Source: Paenibacillus sp. FSL H8-0548 (GTDB lineage Bacteria > Bacillota > Bacilli > Paenibacillales > Paenibacillaceae). Taken from it: 64,000 nt of DNA. Numbering within the stretch: the stretch's first letter is position 1; every line of letters begins with the position of its first letter. A program made the position numbers and the translations under genes. The stretch is from NCBI RefSeq assembly GCF_038630985.1, contig NZ_CP152049.1, positions 2,251,501 through 2,315,500 of the forward strand. Reading direction: 5' to 3'. Shown in pieces: positions 35,321 to 44,666 of the stretch. The notes beneath the pieces were generated by a model. That model worked only from the letters and a program-made list of their open reading frames with translations. It was not told the origin of the DNA and ran no database searches.

Positions 35321-36890
35321 TGAACCGATCATTATTAAAGGTTTGCGCAAGCTGATCGATTGGGAATCGTTTGGGATGGAAATTGTCGGGCAAGCCTATG
35401 ATGGACTTGAGCTGATGCAGCTCATTGAAGAGCTGTCTCCCGAGCTTGTTATTAGCGATATAAGCATGCCGCATCGAACGGGCATCGATATTATTAAAGA
35501 AATCAAACAAAGAGCAATGCCCGTCCATGTCATTTTTATTAGCGCTTATCAGGAGTTTTCTTATGCGAGGGATGCGGTTGCATTCGGGGCGATCGATTAT
35601 TTAGTAAAGCCAGTCGTCAAGCAGCAGCTGGAGAGCGTGCTGGACAAAGCGATTTCACTCATAAGCGAGCATCATGAGGAGCAGAAGAGAAAAGGGAAGC
35701 TGCAGCTGCTAGAGCGAAAGAGTCGGCATGAGGAGCTGCAGGAAGCGTTGATTCAATTGACGGACGGCAATTTGTCCGCAAGCGCTAAAATACTGTTGGA
35801 CAAGGATGCACAGCTTAGCGGTCCGTTCTATTCCGTACTGATCGTAGCGGTAGAAAGCTTAAAGGATGAAACCGATCGCTGGACGGAAAAAGAAAAGAAG
35901 CTGATTGAGTTTGCCATTGGCAATGTACTGCAGGAAGTTATTATTGATTCCGGCATCGGCTATGTTTTTATGAAACGGGACCAGCATGTTATCGTCGTTA
36001 GTCATGTGGAGTCAGAAGAGCCTTTGCTTCTAGCGGATGATTTGAAGGAAAAGATCGAAACCTTCCTTAAGCTAAAGGTTTCGATTGCGCTTAGCAATGC
36101 CGCAAGTGAGCTGATCGAGTTGGAGGCTGCTTATCGTGAGGCTGAGCATGCGATGGAGATGAAATATTTTTTAGGCTTGAACCGGGTACTCAGCTATACG
36201 CCGCCTGAACGGCCTCATTCCTTTGATAAGGAGCTGTACGATCTGCAATGGGGGGTTATTCGCGCAATGACGGCGAAGGGTTGGCCCCAGGTGCAGAATG
36301 CGCTGACGGTATGGTTGGAAATGATCAAAAATGAGACCTATAGTGATCGTACGCTGGCTGTTTCTACCTGTTTTTCATCAGTATCGTTTATTATTCAGGA
36401 GCTGTCGAAATCAGGTGTGAATCTCTCAGAGCGAGCACTCGATAAACGCGAGTTGCAGCAGCAGATGGCTTCCTTCGAGACCTTCGAGCGTATGAGCTGC
36501 GATATTATTAGTACGTTTGAGATGACGTACAAAGAAATGGACAATGATTCCGGCAATAAGGACAAAATGATATTAGCTAGAATCAAGCAATACATCGACG
36601 AGCATTATAGTGAGGAAATTACGCTCGAATCGATGGCAAGCATGGCTTTTATGAATCCCTATTATTTCAGCAGCTTCTTTAAGAAGCACACGAAGCAAAA
36701 CTTTAAGCAGTACGTAACCGAGGTTCGGATGAAGCATGCCACAGACATGCTCAGCTTAACCGACTTGATGGTCTACGAGATCGCAGAGAAGGTCGGCTAC
36801 AATAATGCCCGCCATTTCAGTGATATGTTCAAAAAAATGTACGGCAAGCTGCCAAACGATTACCGGCAGGAAACGAAAAAGAATTTGTAG
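35295..36890 (+). CDS. YesN-type AraC response regulator
   Basis: 531 residues. Receiver domain with Asp55 (LVISDISMPH) and Lys around residue 108 (LVKPV). Long middle region without a named domain, then two AraC helix-turn-helix units in the last 100 residues (LESMASMAFMNPYYFSSFFKKHT; VYEIAEKVGYNNARHFSDMFKK). Likely activates the GH88-GH43-importer genes on sensing by its partner kinase. Overlaps the kinase gene. Confidence 0.95.
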   Translation: MIRIILADDEPIIIKGLRKLIDWESFGMEIVGQAYDGLELMQLIEELSPELVISDISMPHRTGIDIIKEIKQRAMPVHVIFISAYQEFSYARDAVAFGAIDYLVKPVVKQQLESVLDKAISLISEHHEEQKRKGKLQLLERKSRHEELQEALIQLTDGNLSASAKILLDKDAQLSGPFYSVLIVAVESLKDETDRWTEKEKKLIEFAIGNVLQEVIIDSGIGYVFMKRDQHVIVVSHVESEEPLLLADDLKEKIETFLKLKVSIALSNAASELIELEAAYREAEHAMEMKYFLGLNRVLSYTPPERPHSFDKELYDLQWGVIRAMTAKGWPQVQNALTVWLEMIKNETYSDRTLAVSTCFSSVSFIIQELSKSGVNLSERALDKRELQQQMASFETFERMSCDIISTFEMTYKEMDNDSGNKDKMILARIKQYIDEHYSEEITLESMASMAFMNPYYFSSFFKKHTKQNFKQYVTEVRMKHATDMLSLTDLMVYEIAEKVGYNNARHFSDMFKKMYGKLPNDYRQETKKNL

Positions 36891-36964
36891 TACGTCTCAA
36901 TTAGCGGTATAGGCAGCTTGCGTCCGGACTAGCACCAGCATGACTGATGCTCAGAAACGTACAC

Positions 36965-36977
36965 TGTACTTCTTACA
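36965..36977. repeat. Single dispersed TGTA-N5-TACA palindrome
   Basis: Core TGTA-CTTCT-TACA with ATAAAAACC flank, the same architecture as the set at 26231. Lies 75 bases after the regulator stop in the 208-base gap before the SLH gene. Confidence 0.55.
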
Positions 36978-37098
36978 ATAAAAACCTCGCTTTTTCCCCT
37001 ATCATATAGGAGGATTAGCTTTTTTATGGTAAATTGTATATGATTCTATCAGATAATTTGATAGAGTATTAGATTTACTTTTAAAGGGAGAGGACGTA

Positions 37099-38724
37099 TT
37101 GAAGCTGCGAGCGAAAATGATGACGATGATTGGAATTGTGACGGTGCTTATGTTTGGAGCATCACTGCAGGCATTTGCGTATGATGCGCAATTAAAGCTG
37201 TATCGTGATGTGCCGGAGTCGGACTGGGGAGCTGAATCTATTTATCGGCTTGTTGCTCTTGGCGTCGTTTCTGGCTATGAAGATGGTACGTATCGTCCTA
37301 GTACTGAGCTTACTAGAGAGGCGTTTGTTAAGCTGCTGGTAGAATCCGTTCAGCCTGCGGCAGCAGAGGTGAAACCATCGGCAATCGCTGACGTGTCGAA
37401 GGATCGCTGGTCTTATTCTACGATAAAGGCTGCTTATGACGCTGGATGGTTGGATTTGCTGATGAAGGATGGCAAATTTAATCCTACCCAAAGCATTAAA
37501 CGTGAGGAAGTTGCCGCATTAACGGCCTATGCGCTGCTGCAGGGAAGTACTGCCGAGGAACGAAAGCGTTGGCTGGAAGCGGGCTGGCTAGAGGCACGCG
37601 AGCAGGTGGAGTATGGGGATATCGATCAAGTAGATCAACGGCTTGCTCCTTATGTGCTTAGGACATCCGCGGACGCTATTATGCAAGGAAATGATAAGGG
37701 ACTATTTCTACCGAAGAAGTCTTTAACACGCCGGGAGGCAGCCTTAATTATTGATCGGATGATTGGTTTCCGAAGCAAAGACCATGCGCTGGAGATTTCT
37801 GCATTTTATGCAGCAGGCGGTCCTTACAAGAAGCAGGAGCGCTTTGCAGCTGCTGATGAAATTATTTTCGACTGGGCAAAGCTGGAGTATCTAGGTGCTG
37901 GGAAGGCATCTGCTGTGCTCTCGCTGCCTATCGACTGGCAGCAGACCATTGCAGCGGCAGAAGCAAGCGGATCGACGAAAACGCTGATGGTTTTTGGGAA
38001 TACAACATTCCAAAAGCTTGGAGAATTTGTGATGGATGCAGAAGCTCGCAAAGCATTTGTTGCATCACTTAACACGGTTCTCGCAAATCCACAATATGGT
38101 TTTGATAGAGTTGCTATCGATTTCGAGGGTCTTGTACCCGAGTCTCATAAGGAGTCGTTCACTGCACTCATTCGTGAGGTTAAGGCTGAACTAAATAGTG
38201 AAACGTCGCTTACGGTTGTTGTCCCGCCTGCTTATTATTATGCGGGTTATGATTACAAGCAAATCGGGGAGTTGGCTGATCAGGTCGTGCTGATGGCGTA
38301 TGAATTCACGCATGAAGCGAGCGGGCTTCCTTCTGCACCGCTCACATTGGTAGGAGACTCTGTGCGAGCTGCGCTGACCGATATCCCAGCGAACAAGCTG
38401 TTGTTAGGAATATCTAAGCAGGCTAATCAATGGACGACCAAAGCAGACGGTACGGTAGAGTTCTTTCGGTCTCCGGCAATTGCAGCAGTTGAAACCCGGG
38501 CAGCTGCTTCCGAGACGACTTCAGTTATGCAGCTTCCGTATTTTTTGAATAAACTTACCTTTTCGGATGATAGGGGTACACATTTGCTTTGGTATGAGAA
38601 TACGAAGAGCATTGAGGCCAAAATGCGATTGGCGAAGGAGCTTGGTCTGCGCGGCGTGGCAGTATGGCAGATCAATCAGCTGACGGATGAAGATTGGGCG
38701 ATGATTTCAACTTATAATAAGTAG
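37099..38724 (+). CDS. SLH-domain GH18 glycosidase, surface-anchored
   Basis: 541 residues starting with TTG 37099 behind AAAGGGAGAGG. Signal peptide to about residue 27 (AFA). Three SLH repeats at roughly 33-85, 95-145 and 173-223 bind pyruvylated wall polymer. The C-terminal half (about 230-540) is a GH18 barrel; the DxxxDxE catalytic motif appears as FDRVAIDFEG with Glu343 as acid. GH18 members cut chitin or peptidoglycan-type amino-sugar chains, and spore-cortex-type SleL/YaaH proteins are relatives. Not obviously linked with the neighbouring fucosidase. Confidence 0.9.
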   Translation: MKLRAKMMTMIGIVTVLMFGASLQAFAYDAQLKLYRDVPESDWGAESIYRLVALGVVSGYEDGTYRPSTELTREAFVKLLVESVQPAAAEVKPSAIADVSKDRWSYSTIKAAYDAGWLDLLMKDGKFNPTQSIKREEVAALTAYALLQGSTAEERKRWLEAGWLEAREQVEYGDIDQVDQRLAPYVLRTSADAIMQGNDKGLFLPKKSLTRREAALIIDRMIGFRSKDHALEISAFYAAGGPYKKQERFAAADEIIFDWAKLEYLGAGKASAVLSLPIDWQQTIAAAEASGSTKTLMVFGNTTFQKLGEFVMDAEARKAFVASLNTVLANPQYGFDRVAIDFEGLVPESHKESFTALIREVKAELNSETSLTVVVPPAYYYAGYDYKQIGELADQVVLMAYEFTHEASGLPSAPLTLVGDSVRAALTDIPANKLLLGISKQANQWTTKADGTVEFFRSPAIAAVETRAAASETTSVMQLPYFLNKLTFSDDRGTHLLWYENTKSIEAKMRLAKELGLRGVAVWQINQLTDEDWAMISTYNK

Positions 38725-38756
38725 ACTTGCGTGTGCATGTTCATATGGATGAAAAT

Positions 38757-38791
38757 TAAGAGCCTCGATATTTCGAGGCTCTTAGTTTTTT
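38757..38791. terminator. Terminator between convergent GH18 and araC-type genes
   Basis: TAAGAGCCTCG pairs perfectly with its complement, then GTTTTTT. May serve both directions. Confidence 0.85.
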
Positions 38792-38802
38792 ACCCATATA
38801 CC

Positions 38803-39750
38803 TTAGTTTCTTCCATCGTCATTTGTTGAATGCGCTTTTATAATCAAATGAGAAGCTGGAAGAGGATGCTGCTCGGTATAGGCAGCACGATATTCAGTCG
38901 GAGCAAGGCCGGCTTCTTTTCGAAAAAATTTTGTGAAATGATTCGTCTCTTTAAAGCCGGCTTGATCGGCAATCTCTTTGATGCTGAGCGAGGTTGTCGT
39001 TAAGAGCTGTTTGGCACGCTCTGTTCGTTTGCGACTGACATATTTCAGCGGCGGTATGCCGAAATGTTTTTTGAAATAGGTGCTGAAATAGTTGGGATGA
39101 AGATGGACAGCCTCGGCGATTTGTTCGACGTTAATGCTCGTATGGAGACGGCTGTCCACGAATTGCTGGATGATGCTTAAGCGGCTCATTTCCTCTGTCC
39201 GGTGCTGAAGCACTTGGATCGGAACGGATTCGAGAAAATGGCTGACGATCTCCAGCAGCACAGACTTCTCGCGAAGCCGAGCGACGATAGAATCCTGTTC
39301 ATGCCATTCGATTAGCTCTTGAAACAAGCATGTCATGCGATGGGAATCTTCAATATTGAGGCATAGCGGAACCCCTATCCATTGAAACAGATCTAAGGGA
39401 CCAGCCATTATGCTGAAATGGCACCAGTATTTTAAGTATGGTCGATTATTTATGGTGGAGAAGGATACTTTGGTATGTGCTGGCGTAAGAAAGAGCTGAC
39501 CAGGTTTCGGATAATAATCGCTAGATCCAATCCGAATCCAACCTTCGCCCTCACAAATAAAGTACAGCTTATTATACTCTGGTACTGAATTTTGTTCTCC
39601 CCAAGTAGGTAGAACTTGCGTTTTATGCGCGATGAGCAATTGCAGCTGCAGCGTTTGAAGCAAATCGGATAACGCATTATGTTCGTTGTTTCTAATCACC
39701 TGCGGGCACCGCCGTCCGATGTTTTTTTGAAATATAGGAAAGTAGATCAT
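38803..39750 (-). CDS. AraC-family transcriptional regulator
   Basis: Up to 315 residues; no good ribosome binding site is seen at the ATG at 39750, and a GTG 16 codons further in is possible. Cupin-like N-terminal ligand-binding part (about 55-105; YNKLYFICEGEGW, PGQLFLTPAHTKV) and two AraC helix-turn-helix units near the C-terminus (VEQIAEAVHLHPNYFSTYFKKHFG; IKEIADQAGFKETNHFTKFFRKEAG). Divergent from the GH95 gene with only 65 bases between starts, so it probably controls that gene in response to fucose-type sugars; this is inference. Confidence 0.9.
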   Translation of the reverse strand: MIYFPIFQKNIGRRCPQVIRNNEHNALSDLLQTLQLQLLIAHKTQVLPTWGEQNSVPEYNKLYFICEGEGWIRIGSSDYYPKPGQLFLTPAHTKVSFSTINNRPYLKYWCHFSIMAGPLDLFQWIGVPLCLNIEDSHRMTCLFQELIEWHEQDSIVARLREKSVLLEIVSHFLESVPIQVLQHRTEEMSRLSIIQQFVDSRLHTSINVEQIAEAVHLHPNYFSTYFKKHFGIPPLKYVSRKRTERAKQLLTTTSLSIKEIADQAGFKETNHFTKFFRKEAGLAPTEYRAAYTEQHPLPASHLIIKAHSTNDDGRN

Positions 39751-39815
39751 TACTATAGTAATAGATTATTTGAACAAATCATAGCTTTGATGATGATAAA
39801 AAAGGAGATTCAGAG

Positions 39816-42125
39816 ATGACTTTGCCTGTTGAAAATCGTTTGTGGTATAAACAGCCAGCCTCGGTATGGGAGGAGGCACTTCCGCTTGGCAACGGCAAGC
39901 TCGGCGCGATGGTATTCGGAGATACGCAGCAAGAGCGTATTGCATTGAATGAGGACAGTGTATGGTATGGTGGTCCGCGTGATCGCAACAATCCGGATGC
40001 ATTGGCGAACCTCGGAGAAATTCGCAGCCTCTTAAGCGAGGGGCGTCTGAAGGAAGCGCATGACTTGTCAGTGATGGCATTGTCCGGTGTGCCAGAGACC
40101 CAGCGCCATTATATGCCGCTTGGCGATTTGCAGCTTGTTTTTCGCTATGCGGATAATGACACGATTGAATCATATTCCCGCGAGCTCGATGTGAGCAGTG
40201 GAATCGCAGCCGTTTCCTACAGCAAAGGGGATATTGCTTATCGCCGCGAGTCGTTTGCGAGCTTTCCTGATGAGGTGCTGGTTACGCGATTGACTGCTAG
40301 TAAGCCTGGAAGCATTAGCTTTACAGCACGTTTGCAGCGTGGACGAAATCGTTACTATGATGAGCTGGTGAAAGCGGATGATTGTACGATTGTCATGCGC
40401 GGAGTATGCGGCGGCTCGGGAGGCTCCGATTTTCGAATGGCTCTGCGAGCAGCAGTAGATGGCGGATCAGTAACGATTATCGGCGAGCATCTCGTAGTGG
40501 AGGGAGCAGACAGTGTAACTCTTTTGATGACAGCTGCTACTTCATTCCGTCATCGTGATCCAGAGGCGTATGCCGTTCGAATGGGCGCTGAGTCAGCCTT
40601 AATGGATTACGAGCTGCTGAAAACTCGTCATCTTAAAGACTTTACTGCATATTCGGAAAGGGTGGTGCTTCGCTTGTCCGCTGCGGTTGGCTCATCTGTT
40701 GCTAAATTGCCTACAGACGAGCGACTGAAGCTTGTTAAGGAGGGGCAAGAGGATGCTGGGCTGATGGCGTTATATTATCAGTATGGCCGTTACTTACTCC
40801 TATCGAGCAGTCGTCCCGGCTCGCTGCCAGCTAATCTTCAGGGGATATGGAATGAGCAGATGCTGCCGCCATGGGATAGCAAATATACGATAAATATTAA
40901 TACGCAAATGAACTATTGGCCAGCAGAGTCAGGGAATCTAGCTGAATGCCACGAGCCCTTATTTGAACTCATTGAGCGCATGCGTGAGCCGGGAAGAGCA
41001 ACTGCCAAAGCGATGTACGATTGCGGAGGTTTTGTCGCTCATCATAATACGGATATTTGGGGCGATACAGCTCCTCAGGATCTTTATTTGCCTGCCACCT
41101 ATTGGACAATGGGTGCTGCATGGCTGTGCCTGCACCTCTGGGAGCACTATGAATATGGGCTTGATCTCGCTTTTCTTGAACGGGTATATCCAACCTTAAA
41201 GGAGTCAGCTCAATTTTTTGTCGATTTCCTGACGGAGACTAAGGAGGGCTTGCTCGTCGCAAATCCTTCCGTATCACCTGAAAATACGTATATCCTGCCA
41301 AATGGCGAGTCAGGTACGCTATGTATCGGTGCTTCCATGGACAGCCAAATATTGTACGAATTGTTCACTGCCTGTGCGGAGGCTGCGAAAGCGCTCAGTC
41401 TCGATGATTCGGAGTACCAGCAATGGGAACAGCTAAGAGATCGTTTGCCAGAGCCTGCGATCGGCAAGCACGGTCAAATTCAGGAATGGATGGACGATTA
41501 TGAGGAAGCGGAGCCAGGACATCGCCATATTTCGCATTTGTTCGCTCTGCATCCAGGGAAGCGATTTACGGTAAGAGGAACGCCAGAGTGGGCGGCTGCT
41601 TCGAGAGTAACGCTTGAGCGCAGGCTGGCGAATGGCGGCGGTCATACCGGGTGGAGCCGAGCTTGGATTATTAACTTTTGGGCAAGGCTTGAAGACGGCG
41701 AGAAGGCATATGAGAATGTACAGGCATTGCTAAGTCATTCCACACTGCCCAATTTGTTCGATAATCATCCGCCGTTCCAAATTGACGGCAACTTCGGCGG
41801 AGCCGCTGGGATCACGGAAATGCTGCTGCAGTGTCATGCGGGAAGTATTCATTTGCTGCCAGCGCTGCCTGCTGCTTGGCCTGAGGGAGAAATTACAGGC
41901 CTGCGTGCTAGAGGCGGCTATGAGGTTGATATGAGCTGGGCAAATGGCAAGCTTGTTGAAGCTCGAATTCGTGTAAGCGCAGCGAATCGTTGTGTGGTGC
42001 AAACGAGCTGTGCGCTGCATGTGTTGAAGGATGGACTTGAAGTTCAGGACGTTCAATGTATAGACGGGTTGATCGTATGGTCTGTGACAGCTGGAAGCGA
42101 GTATGTGCTTATTGCTAGAGAATAA
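39816..42125 (+). CDS. GH95 alpha-L-fucosidase-family enzyme
   Basis: 769 residues with AAAAAGGAG upstream. N-terminal beta-sandwich begins [26 protein letters not shown], a hallmark of the family. Barrel motifs: [14 protein letters not shown] with Asn360 and Asn362, [10 protein letters not shown] with Glu489, and [12 protein letters not shown] with Asp657, which correspond by motif to the catalytic residues of Bifidobacterium AfcA. No signal peptide, so cytoplasmic. The family is inverting 1,2-alpha-L-fucosidase or, in some members, alpha-L-galactosidase. Ends at a strong terminator. Confidence 0.93.
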   Translation: MTLPVENRLWYKQPASVWEEALPLGNGKLGAMVFGDTQQERIALNEDSVWYGGPRDRNNPDALANLGEIRSLLSEGRLKEAHDLSVMALSGVPETQRHYMPLGDLQLVFRYADNDTIESYSRELDVSSGIAAVSYSKGDIAYRRESFASFPDEVLVTRLTASKPGSISFTARLQRGRNRYYDELVKADDCTIVMRGVCGGSGGSDFRMALRAAVDGGSVTIIGEHLVVEGADSVTLLMTAATSFRHRDPEAYAVRMGAESALMDYELLKTRHLKDFTAYSERVVLRLSAAVGSSVAKLPTDERLKLVKEGQEDAGLMALYYQYGRYLLLSSSRPGSLPANLQGIWNEQMLPPWDSKYTININTQMNYWPAESGNLAECHEPLFELIERMREPGRATAKAMYDCGGFVAHHNTDIWGDTAPQDLYLPATYWTMGAAWLCLHLWEHYEYGLDLAFLERVYPTLKESAQFFVDFLTETKEGLLVANPSVSPENTYILPNGESGTLCIGASMDSQILYELFTACAEAAKALSLDDSEYQQWEQLRDRLPEPAIGKHGQIQEWMDDYEEAEPGHRHISHLFALHPGKRFTVRGTPEWAAASRVTLERRLANGGGHTGWSRAWIINFWARLEDGEKAYENVQALLSHSTLPNLFDNHPPFQIDGNFGGAAGITEMLLQCHAGSIHLLPALPAAWPEGEITGLRARGGYEVDMSWANGKLVEARIRVSAANRCVVQTSCALHVLKDGLEVQDVQCIDGLIVWSVTAGSEYVLIARE

Positions 42126-42141
42126 TGTCGTTCAAGATAGG

Positions 42142-42178
42142 GATGCAATCATGCTCGTATGATTGCATCTCTATTTTT
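42142..42178 (+). terminator. Terminator after GH95 gene
   Basis: GATGCAATCAT pairs perfectly with ATGATTGCATC, six-base loop, then TCTATTTTT. Confidence 0.9.
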
Positions 42179-42192
42179 GGAGTCCGATTAGT

Positions 42193-42531
42193 CTACTTCT
42201 TGTCATCGTTGTCTGGCGATTTGATCAGTGCGTAGGCGATATGCCCAATCATAGCGAGAAACAGCCCTGTGCCGACGATAATGTAGAGCATCGTAAATAC
42301 TTTTCCAAGCGATGTCTGGGGTTCAAAGGTTGGGTGCCCCACCGTACTTAAGGTAGTAACGCAAAAGTACAGAGCATCGATAATGGACAGCCCTTCCTGC
42401 TTGACATAGAAGATGGTGCCGGACAGCAATATCACTAATACTAATACAAAAATAGCTTGGAAGTTTTTCATCTTGAAGGCTTTCCACAAGCCGCTTAACA
42501 ATCGCTTTAACGTTAGTAAAAAGGATATCAT
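42193..42531 (-). CDS. Two-transmembrane K+ channel-like protein with altered filter
   Basis: 112 residues. Helices at about 25-45 and 75-100 enclose a pore loop, DALYFCVTTLSTVGHPTFEPQ. The TTLSTVG part matches the pore signature of potassium channels, but the usual TVGYG reads TVGHP, which should change ion selectivity. Similar short ion-channel proteins occur widely in Bacilli. No cytoplasmic RCK domain is attached. Stands alone, upstream site AAAGGAA. Confidence 0.85.
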   Translation of the reverse strand: MISFLLTLKRLLSGLWKAFKMKNFQAIFVLVLVILLSGTIFYVKQEGLSIIDALYFCVTTLSTVGHPTFEPQTSLGKVFTMLYIIVGTGLFLAMIGHIAYALIKSPDNDDKK

Positions 42532-42885
42532 CGTTCGGAGTCGTTCCTTTCGTTTTCAGCACTCATAAGTCTGTTTAAAGACAGGCAATTGTCGCTGTTT
42601 ACCGCTATATAGTATCCCATTACATATAAAAAAGATCAATAAAATTTGGCTAAGCATATCAGCTTACGAAACCATTATGATGTATAACGCGTCTACTATT
42701 GTGAAAAGGTGGGAAAAAAATCGCCAAAACGAGTTGATATGAAGGAGGAGCGATTGCGCTGTCAATGGAAGATGAAGTGCCATCCTTGCTCAATGGATTG
42801 GTATGCTTATGGGATTATTGCTGCTTAGTCCTTCTCGCAAAAGCCATTTATAATGCCCCTTCTATCCCTAGGAAGCAAAAAGTAG

Positions 42886-43063
42886 TGTACTTTGTACAAT
42901 AGATTGTGTGAAAATGCCGGGATTACTGGGCTACGCTGCACAAGATACAGTAGATTCGAGCCTTTTCGGTCTATTTTAGCTCAAACGGCGTGAATCTATT
43001 GTAATAACTACACTCTGCGCGGATTGAACGTAATCATCAGCAGGTTTGATTGCAAAAAGTGCA
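42886..43063. repeat. Four dispersed TGYA-N5-TRCA palindromes
   Basis: Cores at 42886-42898 (TGTA/TACA), 42937-42949 (TGCA/TACA), 43000-43012 (TGTA/TACA) and 43051-43063 (TGCA/TGCA), all with five-base spacers. They occupy the gene-free stretch 42532-43080 upstream of a membrane protein gene; the earlier part (42532-42885) shows only a short TTG frame at 42754 behind AAGGAGG, which I do not accept as a gene. Confidence 0.75.
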
Positions 43064-43080
43064 GTGTAGAAGTCATAGGA

Positions 43081-43704
43081 ATGGGAAGTAGACATGTTAT
43101 GGTTAGAAAAAGTGAAGCATCATCATTGATTTTCTTACTGCTGCCGCTTATGAGCAGCTTGCTTTTGATATTTCTTGCCTGCTTCCAATGGACTTTAGTT
43201 GATTGGGTAACACCTTTCCTTATGCCCTTGGTTTGGCTAGTTGTATTCGTTATTTTTGTTGCTACGATGATAATGTCACTTGTTATCCGTATCATAAATA
43301 AAACTTGGAAGCCATTCGCCATTCATATTGCTGCCTTGCTGCTTTATTTCTTTTTTCCATTTAATCAAGTCGTTATACAGGTTGACTTCTCCAAACATTT
43401 AGAAGAAAGAGAGAAAGTCATTCGGTTAATTGAATCTGGAAAAATAAATCCAAATGTTACTTATAATGAATCATTGATCCAATTGCCTGACGAATATCAG
43501 CACCTCTCCAAAGGCGGAGGGGGTATAATGATAGAAGCAACAGACAATAGAGTGTTCTTCTTCACCTATCGTGGTGTCCTTGATCATTTTGCAGGCTTTA
43601 TTTATTCACCCACGGATCAAAAACCAACGAATGATTATTTTAATGGGGATTATCATGAAATAAAGAAAATGAGAGAAAATTGGTATTGGGTTAGTTCTAA
43701 TTAA
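43081..43704 (+). CDS. Hypothetical membrane protein
   Basis: 207 residues from ATG 43081; ATG 43099 is an alternative and neither has a good ribosome binding site. Three hydrophobic helices in the first half (about 14-34, 40-65, 80-97), then a soluble domain of about 110 residues (VDFSKHLEEREKVIRLIES...) with alternating strands. I recognise no family. Upstream repeat elements may carry its promoter region. Confidence 0.7.
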   Translation: MGSRHVMVRKSEASSLIFLLLPLMSSLLLIFLACFQWTLVDWVTPFLMPLVWLVVFVIFVATMIMSLVIRIINKTWKPFAIHIAALLLYFFFPFNQVVIQVDFSKHLEEREKVIRLIESGKINPNVTYNESLIQLPDEYQHLSKGGGGIMIEATDNRVFFFTYRGVLDHFAGFIYSPTDQKPTNDYFNGDYHEIKKMRENWYWVSSN

Positions 43705-43736
43705 TCTAAATCGATACGGGGGAGGAAGTTTACAGA

Positions 43737-44210
43737 ATGAATGAAAGCTTTAATAAAGAGTGGCTGCTGCATAAGTTCGAGGAAATACGAAGAAGGATAC
43801 TTAAAGCGGTGGATCAGCTTGATGATGAACAGCTGAACTGGAGACCGAATGAAGCAAGTCACAGCATCTCTACACTTATTAAACATATAGAAGGCAATAT
43901 TCAGCAAAGAATCGCGAGCGGGATTTTGCATCAGGAGGTACAGCGGAATCGTGAGGCTGAGCTTAATCAAACGTATAGGAGTAAGCTGGAGCTGCAGATG
44001 ATTATAGAATCAGGAATGCAGCTTGTCCTAGATACGATTAGACATATGACCGACGAAATGATGGAACAGAAGCAGCAGGTGAGGAATCACGAAAGAACAA
44101 ATTTGGATATGCTGCATCAGTGTGCGGCTCATTACTCTGAGCATATGGGGCAGATTTTCTACATAGCGAAGCAATGCTTAGGAGAACAATATAAATCGAC
44201 CTCTTTGTAA
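43737..44210 (+). CDS. DinB-like (DUF1572) four-helix protein
   Basis: 157 residues behind GGGGGAGGAAG. Four-helix pattern with three histidines in the expected metal triad positions: His50 (LIKHIEGN), His132 and His136 (HYSEHMGQI). DinB superfamily members bind a divalent metal and some act as thiol-dependent transferases; substrate unknown. A short palindrome, ACCTCTTTGTAAAGAGGT (44199-44216), overlaps the stop and may be a weak terminator. Confidence 0.88.
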   Translation: MNESFNKEWLLHKFEEIRRRILKAVDQLDDEQLNWRPNEASHSISTLIKHIEGNIQQRIASGILHQEVQRNREAELNQTYRSKLELQMIIESGMQLVLDTIRHMTDEMMEQKQQVRNHERTNLDMLHQCAAHYSEHMGQIFYIAKQCLGEQYKSTSL

Positions 44211-44232
44211 AGAGGTGGTATTTATCTTCTTT

Positions 44233-44427
44233 TTAATACATTCTCAAAAACAGCAGCGTAACCGCCCCTATGGCTAAAAGAGCAGCAAATGCAACAAAGA
44301 AGACATAACCTGCTCTTGTTTTCGTATTCGTATGTGTATCATAAAATTCCGGCTTTCTGCCCATTCCTAGCCATAAATCACCGAATAAGTTCACGACTAC
44401 AAGTGCAAAGCTTTTGATCATTCCCAT
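44233..44427 (-). CDS. Small membrane protein, unknown function
   Basis: 64 residues. I start at ATG 44427 because GGATGGAG lies 8 bases upstream; an ATG 9 codons earlier has no site. Two hydrophobic segments (about 3-20 and 42-62) with a basic, polar stretch RKPEFYDTHTNTKTRAG between. No family recognised. Solo gene; 44428-44666 is non-coding. Confidence 0.6.
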   Translation of the reverse strand: MGMIKSFALVVVNLFGDLWLGMGRKPEFYDTHTNTKTRAGYVFFVAFAALLAIGAVTLLFLRMY

Positions 44428-44666
44428 GATATTCACTCCATCCTCTATTATCAACGCTTACACTCTTAAGGTAGAATACTGACCATTATCCCATAAATTA
44501 CATATATTAACAACGACATTAAACCCCTTGTTCTATCGGCCTGCATAACATTTCCTCCAATCAAATGCATCCATTTCTCTTATCTGTACCGTAATTACTC
44601 CTCTCCATTGTTTCACACCCCCTATTTATGGGATAATTGCATAGTAATGATCATCAGGAATGGAGC

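Noticed and set aside
42754..42828. Short TTG frame behind AAGGAGG upstream of the repeats
   Set aside because: 24 residues without recognisable features; another frame over the same bases also stays open, so coding is doubtful.
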